Source: Pandoraea eparura (lineage in GTDB: Bacteria > Pseudomonadota > Gammaproteobacteria > Burkholderiales > Burkholderiaceae). Taken from it: a stretch of DNA of 52,326 bases. The position numbers and the translations under genes are program-made. Of the stretch, positions 1 to 8,867 are shown piece by piece. Position 1 is the first letter of the stretch. Every line of letters starts with the position of its first letter. The stretch covers positions 1 to 52,326 of the forward strand of contig NZ_CABPSH010000019.1 of assembly GCF_902459725.1 (NCBI RefSeq), given 5' to 3'. The notes under the pieces were generated by a model. The model was not told where the DNA came from and did not search any database. It saw nothing but the letters and a program-made list of their open reading frames with translations.

Positions 1-60
1 TTCTGCAGCGAGTTGGGTCTATGTTTGAGAGGCGGAAAGGGGCCCCGGTCCGTCCAGGGG

Positions 61-300
61 GGAGGTGTTGAGGGGGGCGGATACGCCTAGAGGGGGTGTT
101 GAGGGGGCTGATAACTTTAGGGGGGGTGAGGTGGGCTGATAACTCTGGGGGGTGTGTTGAGGGAGCCGATAACTCTGGGGTGTGTTGAGGGAGTCGATAA
201 CTCTGGGGTGTGTTGAGGGAGTCGATAACTCTGGGGTGTGTGGGGGTGTCGATAACTCTGGGGTGTGTTGAGGGAGCCGATAACTCTGGGGGGTGTTGAA
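61..300. repeat. Imperfect ~28-bp tandem repeat, about eight copies
   Basis: A G-rich unit whose core reads GATAACTCTGGGG followed by TGTGTTGAGGGAG recurs with starts near 80, 110, 138, 168, 196, 224, 251 and 279. The period is therefore 27-30 bp, mostly 28. Outer copies are degenerate and the middle copies nearly identical. There is no unique spacer between copies, so this is a tandem repeat and not CRISPR. It ends about 200 bp before the ATP-grasp operon. Function is unknown; the strong G/C strand bias is notable. Confidence 0.9.
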
Positions 301-496
301 GTGCGGGACTGCAGAGGCTGCGTCCGAGAGATAAACTAAGCCCCAACACTTGGCGAAAACCCAACTCCTATACTAAGAATCACCAGCATGGTGCGGAATG
401 GCGGGAGAGGTGCACGGAAATCGTGCGATAGGGATAAAAAAACAGCTCGGGCATGGATATTGCTCGATCTCGACACAGCAATCTGCGGAGAAGCGT

Positions 497-1921
497 ATGG
501 TCGAGAGCTACAACGAGATGGCGAGCACCACGGGTGCGACGCGGGCGCATTACCGTCGGTTTGACGATTGGCTGAAGTGCCAGTCCGACGATATCTTGCA
601 CCACAAGCGGGCCGAGGCTGATTTGGCATTCCGGCGCGTGGGGATCACATTTGCTGTGTATGGCAACGACGCGGGCACAGAGCGCTTGATCCCATTCGAC
701 CTGATCCCAAGAATCATTCCGGCGCACGAATGGCAGACTTTACAGACCGGATTACGTCAGCGTGTGGAGGCGTTAAACCGGTTCGTACATGACGTCTACC
801 ATGAGCAGGACATCCTGCGCGCTGGGGTCATCCCGGCTGAGCAGGTCTTAAAGAATGCGCAATATCGTCCTGAGATGCAGGGCGTTGACGTGCCGGGCGA
901 CATCTACGCCCATATTGCGGGCGTGGACGTCGTGCGTGCCGGGGCGGGCGATGATGGCGTGTTCTATGTGCTCGAGGACAACCTGAGAGTGCCGTCCGGC
1001 GTGTCGTACATGTTGGAAAACCGCAAAATGATGATGCGGTTATTCCCTGAACTGTTCGCGCGAAACCGCATTGCGCCAGTCGAGCATTATCCGGACCTTC
1101 TGCTTGACAGTCTGCGCGCCGTGGCGCCTGTGGGGGTCGATGACCCCACCGTCGTCGTCATGACCCCGGGCATCTACAACTCCGCCTACTTCGAGCATGC
1201 CTTTCTGGCGCAACAGATGGGCATCGAGCTGGTCGAGGGACAGGACTTGTTCGTCGAAGACAACCTCGTCTACATGCGAACCACCAATGGTCCGAAGCGC
1301 GTCGACGTCATCTATCGCAGAATCGACGACGACTTTCTGGATCCCTTGGCCTTCCGCGCCGATTCCACCTTGGGCGTGCCCGGATTGCTCAGCGTCTACC
1401 GGGCGGGACGCGTCACCTTGGCCAATGCCATCGGCACCGGCGTTGCCGACGACAAATCCATCTACCCGTTCGTGCCCGACATGATCGAGTTTTATTTGGG
1501 TGAGAAGCCCATCCTCAACAACGTTCCGACCTACCAATGCCGTCGAGCGGACGATCTCGCCTACACCCTCGACAACCTTGGCGAACTCGTCGTCAAAGAA
1601 GTCCATGGTGCCGGAGGCTACGGCATGCTCGTGGGCCCCGCGTCCACCCGCGCCGAAATCGAGGCATTCCGGCAACGGCTCATCGCCAAACCCGACGGCT
1701 ATATCGCCCAGCCGACGCTCGCACTGTCCGCGTGCCCCACCTTCGTCGATGCCGGCATTGCGCCTCGACACATCGACCTGCGTCCCTTCGTGCTGTCCTC
1801 CGGCAAAGGCGTCACCATGGTGCCGGGCGGCCTGACCCGCGTTGCGCTCACCGAAGGCTCACTCGTCGTCAACTCCTCCCAGGGCGGGGGGACAAAAGAC
1901 ACCTGGGTGCTCGAAAAATAA
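497..1921 (+). CDS. Circularly permuted ATP-grasp type 2 family protein (Anbu operon)
   Basis: A 474-residue protein of the circularly permuted ATP-grasp family (former DUF404/DUF407), predicted to form an amide or peptide bond using ATP; its substrate is unknown. Visible family segments include the N-terminal RRVGITFAVYG, central YVLEDNLRVPSGVSYMLEN, VVMTPGIYNSAYFEH and the late KEVHGAGGYGM and SSQGGGTKDTWVL. The start at 497 is preferred over an in-frame ATG at 398 because GGAG at 487-490 lies at good distance and the protein then opens with the usual MVESYNEM. It is first of four co-directional genes with alpha-E, transglutaminase and Anbu genes; this fixed partnership is known from comparative genomics. 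Biochemical role is inferred. Confidence 0.9.
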   Translation: MVESYNEMASTTGATRAHYRRFDDWLKCQSDDILHHKRAEADLAFRRVGITFAVYGNDAGTERLIPFDLIPRIIPAHEWQTLQTGLRQRVEALNRFVHDVYHEQDILRAGVIPAEQVLKNAQYRPEMQGVDVPGDIYAHIAGVDVVRAGAGDDGVFYVLEDNLRVPSGVSYMLENRKMMMRLFPELFARNRIAPVEHYPDLLLDSLRAVAPVGVDDPTVVVMTPGIYNSAYFEHAFLAQQMGIELVEGQDLFVEDNLVYMRTTNGPKRVDVIYRRIDDDFLDPLAFRADSTLGVPGLLSVYRAGRVTLANAIGTGVADDKSIYPFVPDMIEFYLGEKPILNNVPTYQCRRADDLAYTLDNLGELVVKEVHGAGGYGMLVGPASTRAEIEAFRQRLIAKPDGYIAQPTLALSACPTFVDAGIAPRHIDLRPFVLSSGKGVTMVPGGLTRVALTEGSLVVNSSQGGGTKDTWVLEK

Positions 1922-1966
1922 CCTGCGTTCGCCGGAAACGACAAAAAATTCTATCGGGAAGCCATC

Positions 1967-2965
1967 ATGCTCAGCCGTACCGCCGATCACCTGTTCTGGA
2001 TGGCTCGCTACATGGAGCGGGCCGAAAACACCGCTCGCCTGCTCGACGTCAACCTGCAAAACCTGCTGCTGCCGCAAGACGCCATCGATGACGAAGACGA
2101 TGCCGACAGCGCCCGTGCGCATGCCAGCACCTTCAACGACGAGGCCGGCTGGCGCGCCACCTTGCGCATCTCCGAACTCGAGCCGGCGTTCAATCGCAAA
2201 CATGCGCGCGCCACGCGTGCCAATGTCCTCGACTTCGTTGTGCGCGACCGCGATAACCCGTCGAGCATCGCCTGCTGCCTGGAAGCAGCACGCGAAAACG
2301 CGCGCGCCGTGCGAGGTACGCTCACCACAGAACTATGGGAAACCGTCAACAGCACCTGGCTCGAATTTCCCCGCATGCTCGACCTGCTCGAGCGTGATCC
2401 AGCTCACCTGTTCGAATGGGTCAAAGTGCGCTCGCACCTCTCACGCGGCGTCAGCTTCGGCACCTTGTTCCAGGACGATGCCTTCTACTTCACCCGCCTG
2501 GGCCTCTTCCTCGAACGCGCCGACAACACCGCGCGAATTCTCGACGTGCGCTTCCACGAAGCCGTGCGAGCCGACCGGGCGGGCCCGGACGCGTCCCATC
2601 CCACCGACTTCTACTACTGGTCCGCCGTGCTGCGCAGCGTGTCCGGCTTCGAGATCTACCGCAAAGTCTACCGCGACGTGATCACCCCCGAGCGTGTCGT
2701 CGAACTGCTCATGCTCAACGCACACATGCCGCGCTCCCTGCTTGCATCGCTCAACGGCGTTTGCGAAAATCTTGCCACCCTGTCCAATGCCCAGTCGGGG
2801 GACGTTGAGCGATACGCGGGAAAATTACAAGCCGAACTCAAGTACACCGATATCCAGCAAATCCAGCAACAAGGCCTGCACCCCGTCCTGACTGAATTCC
2901 TCGAGCGCGTCTCCTTGCTCGGCAACAAGATCAGCCAGACCTTCCTGATCCCGCTCGCCGCCTGA
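1967..2965 (+). CDS. Alpha-E domain-containing protein
   Basis: A 332-residue, mainly helical protein of the alpha-E (DUF403) family, starting MLSRTADHLFWMARYMERAEN, a hallmark of the family. The second half repeats a similar motif (FFTRLGLFLERADNTARIL type, near residues 170-190), which suggests two related helical halves. It is the usual partner of the ATP-grasp protein encoded 45 bp upstream and overlaps nothing. Only 4 bp separate it from the transglutaminase gene, so translation is probably coupled. Molecular function is unknown; in comparative work it is linked to predicted peptide ligation or modification. Confidence 0.9.
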   Translation: MLSRTADHLFWMARYMERAENTARLLDVNLQNLLLPQDAIDDEDDADSARAHASTFNDEAGWRATLRISELEPAFNRKHARATRANVLDFVVRDRDNPSSIACCLEAARENARAVRGTLTTELWETVNSTWLEFPRMLDLLERDPAHLFEWVKVRSHLSRGVSFGTLFQDDAFYFTRLGLFLERADNTARILDVRFHEAVRADRAGPDASHPTDFYYWSAVLRSVSGFEIYRKVYRDVITPERVVELLMLNAHMPRSLLASLNGVCENLATLSNAQSGDVERYAGKLQAELKYTDIQQIQQQGLHPVLTEFLERVSLLGNKISQTFLIPLAA

Positions 2966-2969
2966 TGCC

Positions 2970-3776
2970 ATGCGCCTGACCATTCGTCACGAGACCACCT
3001 ACCGCTACGACACGCCGGTGCGATACACCATCCAGCAACTGCGGCTCACGCCTGCGGCGTCAGACGTGCAGCGTATCGTGCACTGGCGGTTGGTCGCGCC
3101 CGGCAAACTCACCCCCGCGCGCGACGCCTTCGGGAACGACATGCACACCCTCGTGCTGCACCAGCCGCACAGCGAAATCCGCCTCACCGCCGAAGGTGAG
3201 GTCGATACCACACCGCTCATGGACGGACGGCTAGGCGAGACCAACCACGCCGTACCGGTGTTATCCTTCGCCAGCCCGACGCCGCTCACCGGCCGCAGCG
3301 ACGCCATCGACGCACTTGCCGCCGCCGCCGGTGTCACCTCGCCGGGCGACCTGCTGGCGCTCGCGGCCACCATCTGCGAACATGTCGACTACGCATCCGG
3401 TATTACCGCCGTGACCAGTACCGCCGCGCAGGCGCTGGCGCTCGGACGCGGTGTTTGCCAGGATCACGCGCACCTGATGCTCGCCGTTTGCCGAGCACGG
3501 GGCGTGCCCGCGCGATACGTCAGCGGATACCTCGATCCCGGCGACGTCCCGCATGCGGCCAGCCACGCGTGGGTTGACGTATGGATTGATGGGGCGGGGT
3601 GGGTCAGTATCGATGTCACGCATGCCTGCTTCGCCAGCGGCAACTACTGCCGACTGGCCGTCGGACGCGATTATGAATCTGCCGCACCCGTCAGAGGCAT
3701 GCGCAGCGGCGGGGCGACAGAAGCACTGCACGTATCGGTCAAAGTCGATACCGTGCCGCCCGACCAACAACAATAG
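2970..3776 (+). CDS. Transglutaminase-like cysteine protease family protein
   Basis: A 268-residue protein with the bacterial transglutaminase-like N-terminal beta domain (residues 1-85, opening MRLTIRHETTYRYDTPVRYT) followed by a transglutaminase core. The catalytic triad is visible: Cys163 in GRGVCQDHAH, His199 in ASHAWVDVW and Asp215 in WVSIDVTH. No signal peptide is seen, so it should be cytoplasmic. It sits between the alpha-E and Anbu genes. The family includes peptidases and amidases; here it may cleave or transfer the product of the ATP-grasp ligase. That role is inference from gene context. Confidence 0.92.
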   Translation: MRLTIRHETTYRYDTPVRYTIQQLRLTPAASDVQRIVHWRLVAPGKLTPARDAFGNDMHTLVLHQPHSEIRLTAEGEVDTTPLMDGRLGETNHAVPVLSFASPTPLTGRSDAIDALAAAAGVTSPGDLLALAATICEHVDYASGITAVTSTAAQALALGRGVCQDHAHLMLAVCRARGVPARYVSGYLDPGDVPHAASHAWVDVWIDGAGWVSIDVTHACFASGNYCRLAVGRDYESAAPVRGMRSGGATEALHVSVKVDTVPPDQQQ

Positions 3777-3826
3777 CTTTCAGCGTGCCCGGGGCAACAT
3801 GCCCCGCGCGGCAAGACAGGAACGAC

Positions 3827-4675
3827 ATGACGTATTGCGTGGCCATGAAGCTCGATGCCGGGCTCGTCTTTCTCTCCGATACCCGCACCAATGCGGGCGT
3901 CGATCACGTGAGCACCTTTCGCAAGATGCTCGTGTTCGAGCGACCGGGCGAGCGCGTGCTCGTGCTGCTCTCGGCGGGTAACCTCGCGCTCACACAGGCA
4001 GTACGCCAACAACTCGCCGAGGCCCGAGATACCGAGACGCTGTGGAACGCCAAAACCATGACCGACGTCGCGCGCGTCGTCGGTCAGGCCATTCGTGACG
4101 TGTATACCCGCGATGCCAAGGCGCTCGAAGCCTTCGGTGTCGACTTCAATTGCAGCTTCCTGCTCGGCGGGCAAATCGCAGGCGCGCAGAGCCGCCTGTT
4201 TCAACTTTACTCGGCGGGTAATTTCATCGAGGCGTCATCCGTCAACCCGTATTTTCAGATCGGCGAATCCAAATACGGCAAGCCGATCATCGATCGACTG
4301 GTCACCCCCGCCACCTCGCTCGACGACGGGGCCAAGTGCGCACTCATCTCCATGGATTCCACGCTGCGCTCGAACGTGTCCGTGGGGCTGCCGCTCGACC
4401 TGCTCGTCTACGAAGAAGACAGCCTGCGCGTGACGCGCTTCGCGTCGCTCGACGATGAAAACGTCTACTACAAGATGATCCACGACACCTGGGGGGCACG
4501 CCTGCGACAGGTGTTCAACGAACTCCCCGAACCGCAATGGGCGACGATCTGCGCAGAAAACGCGCCGGCGTCGCTGCCGCCGCGTGCCGCGCCACCCGAA
4601 GGCATGCCCGGCGCGAACGACGCGGCCAACGTGCAGTCGCTCGCGCAAACGTTCTCGCTAAAAATGCCGAGCTGA
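3827..4675 (+). CDS. Anbu, proteasome-type Ntn-hydrolase protease
   Basis: A 282-residue proteasome/HslV-fold peptidase of the Anbu (ancestral beta subunit) family. After Met removal the N-terminal Thr would be the nucleophile; Asp17 (in LSDTRTN) and Lys32 (in STFRKM) of the mature numbering fit the Ntn active-site set. The motif RVLVLLSAGNLALTQ and the long C-terminal extension are typical of Anbu rather than HslV. The start at 3827 is chosen because an N-terminal Thr directly after Met is needed and AGGA lies 5 bp before it; an upstream in-frame ATG at 3785 would bury the nucleophile. It is the last gene of the operon. The natural substrate of Anbu is not established. Confidence 0.93.
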   Translation: MTYCVAMKLDAGLVFLSDTRTNAGVDHVSTFRKMLVFERPGERVLVLLSAGNLALTQAVRQQLAEARDTETLWNAKTMTDVARVVGQAIRDVYTRDAKALEAFGVDFNCSFLLGGQIAGAQSRLFQLYSAGNFIEASSVNPYFQIGESKYGKPIIDRLVTPATSLDDGAKCALISMDSTLRSNVSVGLPLDLLVYEEDSLRVTRFASLDDENVYYKMIHDTWGARLRQVFNELPEPQWATICAENAPASLPPRAAPPEGMPGANDAANVQSLAQTFSLKMPS

Positions 4676-4695
4676 GCCGTCGCGGCACGACAATG

Positions 4696-4724
4696 AAAAT
4701 CGGCGTGACCACAAAGTCACGCCG
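4696..4724 (-). terminator. Stem-loop between the convergent Anbu and MATE genes
   Basis: Arms CGGCGTGAC (4701-4709) and GTCACGCCG (4716-4724) pair perfectly over 9 bp around a 6-base loop. On the minus strand the hairpin is followed by ATTTTC, a short T-rich tail, so it best serves the MATE gene; it may also slow transcription from the Anbu side. Confidence 0.55.
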
Positions 4725-4751
4725 TGTGCCGGAAAGCCGGATGCCAGGGCC

Positions 4752-6131
4752 TCAGCGAGACGCTGCCGGCGCCAGCAGCGCTTCGCCGTGGTCACTGCGC
4801 CAATACAGCCATACGCTGATCGCAAGCGTCAGCACTTCGGTGATCAACAGCGTGTACCAGATCGCCGTGCCTCCGAACCCGACATTGAGCAGCCAAAGCG
4901 TGGCCAACAACAATACCCAGCTTCGTAGCATCGCAATGGCCGCCGAGGGACCCGGCGATTCCACGGCAGTCAGAAAGCCAGCCACGATCAGATTGCCAGC
5001 CGCAGGCAAAAACGCCAGCGCGTACCAAAGCACGGCGTGCTCGAGAATCGACCACGCCTGAACGCCTGCCGGCAAGAACAGGAACGTCAGCGGACGAGCG
5101 AGTGTGGCCATGGCAATAGCCACCAACACCGAGAAACCCGTCACCGCCATCACGCCAAGCCGGAACGACTCGCGCAACGCGTTCAGATCGCGCGAGCCAC
5201 GGTAGAAGCTGATCATCGGCTGCATGCTCTGCACGAGTGCGACCATGGTCACCGTGGCACCGAGCGTCATGTATTCCAGAATGGCGTAAGCGGCCAGCCC
5301 GGGCTCGCCGAAATTCCACAGAATGACGCGGTTGAACGCAAACACGGTCACCGCCGGGGCGATTGCCCCCAGAAATTCCGAGGCGCCGTTGTACATGACG
5401 CGCCAAATATGGACCTCGGCACCTGCGAAAGCCCGCCGTGCAGGCACGACCTGCTTGGCCAGCACGATGTGATAGGCCAGCATCACGCTACTGGAGACCA
5501 TCATCGACAAACCGGTGGCGAGCGATGCCCCGTACATGCCCATCTCCTTCACGACGATGAACCAATAGTCCAGCGCCACGTTGGCGAGCGCGCCAAGAAA
5601 CATCGCGTACAGTCCGAAGCGCGCTGCCGGCGCGCCTTCCACACGCAGGAACAGCTCCATCGCGTAAAGACCGTTCGCGAACAGCACAAACCAGCCCCAG
5701 CCCGACAGAAAGCCCACTACATGGTGTGTGATTTCGCCCTGTGCGCCGAGCGCGGCAGCGATTTCGTGACGGAAGGAAAGCACCCCGGCGCTCATCGCGA
5801 TACCGAAGGCGAGCATCACCCAGAGCACCTGCGAGAATGCGCGACGCGCTTCCGCGTCGCGTCCCTCACCCAGCAGGCGGGCAATGAGCGTGGCACCTCC
5901 CACACCGATCATGACACTGAATGCATACGGCACATACAGCAGCGGGACAACAAGGTTGAGCGCGGCCAACGCTTGTTCGCCGACATATCGACCGATGAAG
6001 ATTCCGTCGATCAGCGTGTAGACCGTGTACACCCAGCCAGAAAGAATGGTTGGAATCGCGAGCGACGTAAATTGTTTGAGCAGCGGCGTCTTTGCGCCCT
6101 GCGTGGATTGATTGATAGTGGAATGAGACAT
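4752..6131 (-). CDS. MATE family efflux transporter
   Basis: A 459-residue multidrug and toxin extrusion (MATE) type exporter with about 12 hydrophobic segments, expected in the inner membrane and driven by a proton or sodium gradient. The opening after a short polar lead, FTSLAIPTILSGWVYTVYT then LIDGIFIGRYVG, is the family's first helix and loop. The start at 6131 is preferred to one 44 codons upstream because a GGGGGG run lies just before it and the upstream extension is arginine-rich without membrane character. It is a monocistronic gene convergent with the Anbu operon. Substrate cannot be read from sequence. Confidence 0.9.
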   Translation of the reverse strand: MSHSTINQSTQGAKTPLLKQFTSLAIPTILSGWVYTVYTLIDGIFIGRYVGEQALAALNLVVPLLYVPYAFSVMIGVGGATLIARLLGEGRDAEARRAFSQVLWVMLAFGIAMSAGVLSFRHEIAAALGAQGEITHHVVGFLSGWGWFVLFANGLYAMELFLRVEGAPAARFGLYAMFLGALANVALDYWFIVVKEMGMYGASLATGLSMMVSSSVMLAYHIVLAKQVVPARRAFAGAEVHIWRVMYNGASEFLGAIAPAVTVFAFNRVILWNFGEPGLAAYAILEYMTLGATVTMVALVQSMQPMISFYRGSRDLNALRESFRLGVMAVTGFSVLVAIAMATLARPLTFLFLPAGVQAWSILEHAVLWYALAFLPAAGNLIVAGFLTAVESPGPSAAIAMLRSWVLLLATLWLLNVGFGGTAIWYTLLITEVLTLAISVWLYWRSDHGEALLAPAASR

Positions 6132-6666
6132 GGTCCCCCCGATGGCACATTGCCGCGTCGTGTCGGGACGCAGCTCACCGTGGCTTGCACATCGAAACTT
6201 CGAGATGGGAGATCGACCGGGCGCGCGCAAGCGATGGCGAGCCCGTCCCGCCCGCAACATCACGCGCAGCCGTGGCGCGCAGACATCGTCAGGCAGTCAG
6301 ATCGGACGGCGGAAACATTGCCTGGTGCAGATGCACCCAGACAACGCCTTGCCGGGAAGCGGAGAAAAGCAGGAAATTCATGATGTCTGATTCGTGACGC
6401 GCCTGCCGTCATCGGCATCGCACCCGTGGTTTGACGTGATGGGAAGGTTGAGCAGGCGCCGCCCTCGCAAGTACGTCACGCCCGGACTGCCGGGCGCGTA
6501 TTACAGACCTGCGTAGCTGTGCCGAAGTTCCCAAGTGATTGTTTTGTCGAGGAACAGGAGACACGTCGCACGACGGGCACTGATGCTTCTCCATGGCCGG
6601 CACCGCACAGTGCCGTGGTGCGCATGGTATCGCCAGAGTCCCGCGCAGGTGCGCGTCACGGGGCGC
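6132..6666. other. 535-bp intergenic region with no convincing gene
   Basis: It lies between the MATE start and the stop of the nickel/cobalt transporter gene. Open frames on the plus strand are arginine- and alanine-rich, lack family motifs and run opposite to the flanking genes. The MATE promoter must lie in its left part; no clear -35/-10 pair is visible. Confidence 0.6.
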
Positions 6667-7791
6667 TCAGGCGAGTCCGGTCAGCTGCCAGCCTGCCAGC
6701 AAGGCGAACGTCTGCCACGCGGCGAACAGGGTAATGAAAACTGCGCCCGCGAGCGCGAAGCGCGAGCGAATCGTTTGCAATGCCTGTGTGCGCGCGGCGC
6801 TCCGATTGGATACCACCCGATTGATGCCGAGGCTTGCCAGACCGATCGCCAATACAGTCAATGAAACGCCTGCAGCCATGGCAAACGCGGAGAAGACGCC
6901 CACCATGAATATGCCATTGGCTAGCGCAGCTATGAGAACGAAGATGGCACCGACACAGGGTCTTACGCCCACCGCCAACCCCGTCATCAAGATCTGACGT
7001 GCAATCCAGGCGTTCCCCGTATTCATGTCCACTCGCGCCCAGGGGGTAACGCGGCGGCGTCGCGTCAATTGTCCGCCAAGGTAGTGGCCCTGCTGGGCGC
7101 CATGATCGTCGTGCTTGATCCCGAAAAGACCGATGCGGGGTTTGCGGGCGAGCGTGATGCGACCTTCGTCGCAACAATCGCGGCGCGTCACGATTGACCA
7201 AACGGTGAAGAGACCCACGCAAAGTAAAGAAAAATAGCTGACCAGCTCAAGCGTCGCCGCTCGCGTCAGCACGCCACCCAGACCCGCATTTGCAATCCAA
7301 GCGGCACCGCCAACCAGGGCAATCGCCGAGATTGCTTGCACACACGCGCTCCACGTGCTGAGCGCAACAGCATGGCTCACGCGCGCACGATGGGATAGCA
7401 GATAGGCACTCACGACGAGCTTGCCGTGCCCTGGACCGAGCGCATGAAGTACACCATAGCCGAACGACAGAAGCATCAGGATCCAGGCAGCTTGCATGCT
7501 CGTGCCGTCCCGCTGCTCGGCGAGCTTGTCCTGGAGCCGGGCATTCAGGCGGCTCTGAAGTGAAATGCTTGCGCTGACCGCCCATCGTACAGGTCCCAGC
7601 ATGGTGGACTGCGGCTCGGCAGGCGTCTGGGATGTCGGTGTCTGAGCATTCGCTGCGCTTGGTGCTCCGGATGAAGTCCTTCCAAAGACATCGACCGTCT
7701 GAGCCCCGACGGTCTGCGTGACGAGGACCAGGAGCCACAGCAATGCAAACACCTTGCGCCGAATTCCGCGATGCAGCAAAACGTTCAACAT
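6667..7791 (-). CDS. NicO family nickel/cobalt transporter
   Basis: A 374-residue membrane protein of the NicO (RcnA-like) family that moves Ni2+ or Co2+ across the inner membrane. Residues 10-30 form a signal-like hydrophobic segment; then comes a polar Ser/Thr/Pro-rich stretch and the first true helix. The family motif LHALGPGHGKLVVSAYLL carries His116 and His122. A large loop, rich in Arg, His and Asp (RRDCCDEG... IKHDDHGAQQGH), lies in the middle and may bind metal. The start codon overlaps the stop of the upstream DUF1007 gene (ATGTTGA), so the two are co-translated. Import versus export is not decided by sequence; the DUF1007-NicO pairing is commonly seen with nickel or cobalt handling. 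Confidence 0.88.
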   Translation of the reverse strand: MLNVLLHRGIRRKVFALLWLLVLVTQTVGAQTVDVFGRTSSGAPSAANAQTPTSQTPAEPQSTMLGPVRWAVSASISLQSRLNARLQDKLAEQRDGTSMQAAWILMLLSFGYGVLHALGPGHGKLVVSAYLLSHRARVSHAVALSTWSACVQAISAIALVGGAAWIANAGLGGVLTRAATLELVSYFSLLCVGLFTVWSIVTRRDCCDEGRITLARKPRIGLFGIKHDDHGAQQGHYLGGQLTRRRRVTPWARVDMNTGNAWIARQILMTGLAVGVRPCVGAIFVLIAALANGIFMVGVFSAFAMAAGVSLTVLAIGLASLGINRVVSNRSAARTQALQTIRSRFALAGAVFITLFAAWQTFALLAGWQLTGLA

Positions 7792-8435
7792 GCGAGCTCC
7801 ACTGCGAGCGGATAAACGGCGCCGCCAAATATGGCGTGGTTTTTATCCTCGAAAGGTTTCGCGCGACAGGCCGCCTGGGCGGTCCCGTTGAATACGACGG
7901 GTGCTGCGCCTTTCGGCGATGGCTGAAAATCGACAAAAAAAGTTTCATCCCAGATGCCGAGCTGTACCTGCCCGAGCCTCAGGTCCACGGGATCGATGAG
8001 TGGCAATTCAAACGAATAGACGATTCGGCCATCGTCAATGGATACCGCGAAATGGCGAGGCGCGCCGAAGGGCGTAGGCTTGCCGTTGACGAAGACGTGT
8101 GTGAAGTAGTCGGCGCCCTTGAGCGAGTCGAATGCCTGCTGCTTGAAGATGCTGACGTGCTTCGGCCCGAGGGGGCCGGCTTTGGGCATGTCGCTCAGGT
8201 CGCCAACGAGCGCTACCGGAAATCCTCGCGAAAACGTCCACATCTCTTTCACCGCTTCCAACGCCGTGCCGTGCATCAGCGCAACGCTTTCATAGGTGAT
8301 CCACACATGCGGATGAGCGCTGACCGATCCCGCACAGGCCAAGCTGCTTGCCGCGACAACTGTGCGAAACAAGAGGGGGACGCGCTCGCGAAACGAGTAG
8401 ATAACGCTGCTGATCATGGACATCCGTCGAAACAT
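7785..8435 (-). CDS. DUF1007 family periplasmic protein
   Basis: A 216-residue exported protein of the DUF1007 family. A signal peptide runs to about AGSVSA, followed directly by HPHVWI, whose two histidines are typical of the mature N terminus and could bind metal. The chain ends VELAC. It overlaps the NicO gene and very probably delivers or senses metal for it in the periplasm. Three in-frame ATGs (8435, 8423, 8417) give the same mature protein; none has a strong ribosome site, and 8435 is a compromise. A longer frame reaching 8849 is rejected as it has no signal peptide at its start. Confidence 0.85.
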   Translation of the reverse strand: MFRRMSMISSVIYSFRERVPLLFRTVVAASSLACAGSVSAHPHVWITYESVALMHGTALEAVKEMWTFSRGFPVALVGDLSDMPKAGPLGPKHVSIFKQQAFDSLKGADYFTHVFVNGKPTPFGAPRHFAVSIDDGRIVYSFELPLIDPVDLRLGQVQLGIWDETFFVDFQPSPKGAAPVVFNGTAQAACRAKPFEDKNHAIFGGAVYPLAVELAC

Positions 8436-8439
8436 GCGC

Positions 8440-8460
8440 TCGTCATCACAACGATGACGA
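8440..8460 (-). promoter_or_regulatory. Inverted repeat at the start of the DUF1007-nicO operon
   Basis: TCGTCATC (8440-8447) and GATGACGA (8453-8460) are perfect 8-bp arms around ACAAC. The element abuts the possible start codons of the DUF1007 gene, so it could be an operator or an RNA hairpin that covers the ribosome site. No regulator gene lies next to it. Confidence 0.5.
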
Positions 8461-8645
8461 CGGGATAACCGGAGACTGTACCAGCATTTTCTGACGACTA
8501 GGTAGCCGCTCCTGCTGCCGGCCGCTTGTCGCCGAATCGTCCGCGGATGTCCTGTTACCGCTTGCCCCGATCTGCGTCGCGGGTGGAACGAAAACCGGAT
8601 GGCTTGCGCGGATTTCGTGACGGGTTCGGCGCAAATCTCGGCATC

Positions 8646-8711
8646 GACTGCCCAACGCCTTTCGGTGCAGTCGAATCGGGCAGTAACGGAAGATGCATGA
8701 AAACCTGCATC
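8646..8711 (-). promoter_or_regulatory. Stem-loop-rich leader upstream of the DUF1007-nicO operon
   Basis: Two further inverted repeats lie 210-280 bp before the operon: ACTGCCC (8647-8653) with GGGCAGT (8678-8684), and GATGCA (8692-8697) with TGCATC (8706-8711). Together with the start-proximal hairpin they suggest a structured 5' untranslated region. I looked for a cobalamin B12 box and did not find one. Whether it is a riboswitch is unknown. Confidence 0.35.
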
Positions 8712-8809
8712 GTCTCGTGCTGTGTAAGAGGGCTGCTCCCCGGTTTCGCCCAACGAGATATGGAGAATCGGGGCGAGACTGGGAATGGGGCTGCGCGGCG
8801 CGATGAACG

Positions 8810-8833
8810 AAAAAAGGGGCGCCGAAGCGCCCC
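8810..8833 (-). terminator. Rho-independent terminator of the uraH-puuD operon
   Basis: On the minus strand GGGGCGC and GCGCCCC (8816-8822 and 8827-8833) form a 7-bp stem with a 4-base loop, directly followed by TTTTTT (8815-8810). It lies 35 bp after the puuD stop codon. Confidence 0.9.
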
Positions 8834-8867
8834 AACATGGGTCCAGCAAGAAAGTCGGTCGCGGCGG

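Noticed and set aside
61-300. Possible CRISPR array
   Set aside because: The repeats are contiguous with no unique spacers, and no cas gene is near.
4752-6263. A longer MATE protein starting at 6263
   Set aside because: The added 44 residues are polar and Arg-rich, and the better ribosome site is at 6131.
7785-8849. A 354-residue version of the DUF1007 protein
   Set aside because: The extra N-terminal part hides the signal peptide and lies in the stem-rich leader.
8436-8867. Cobalamin riboswitch before the nickel/cobalt transporter operon
   Set aside because: I found stems but no B12 box or other conserved core of that class.
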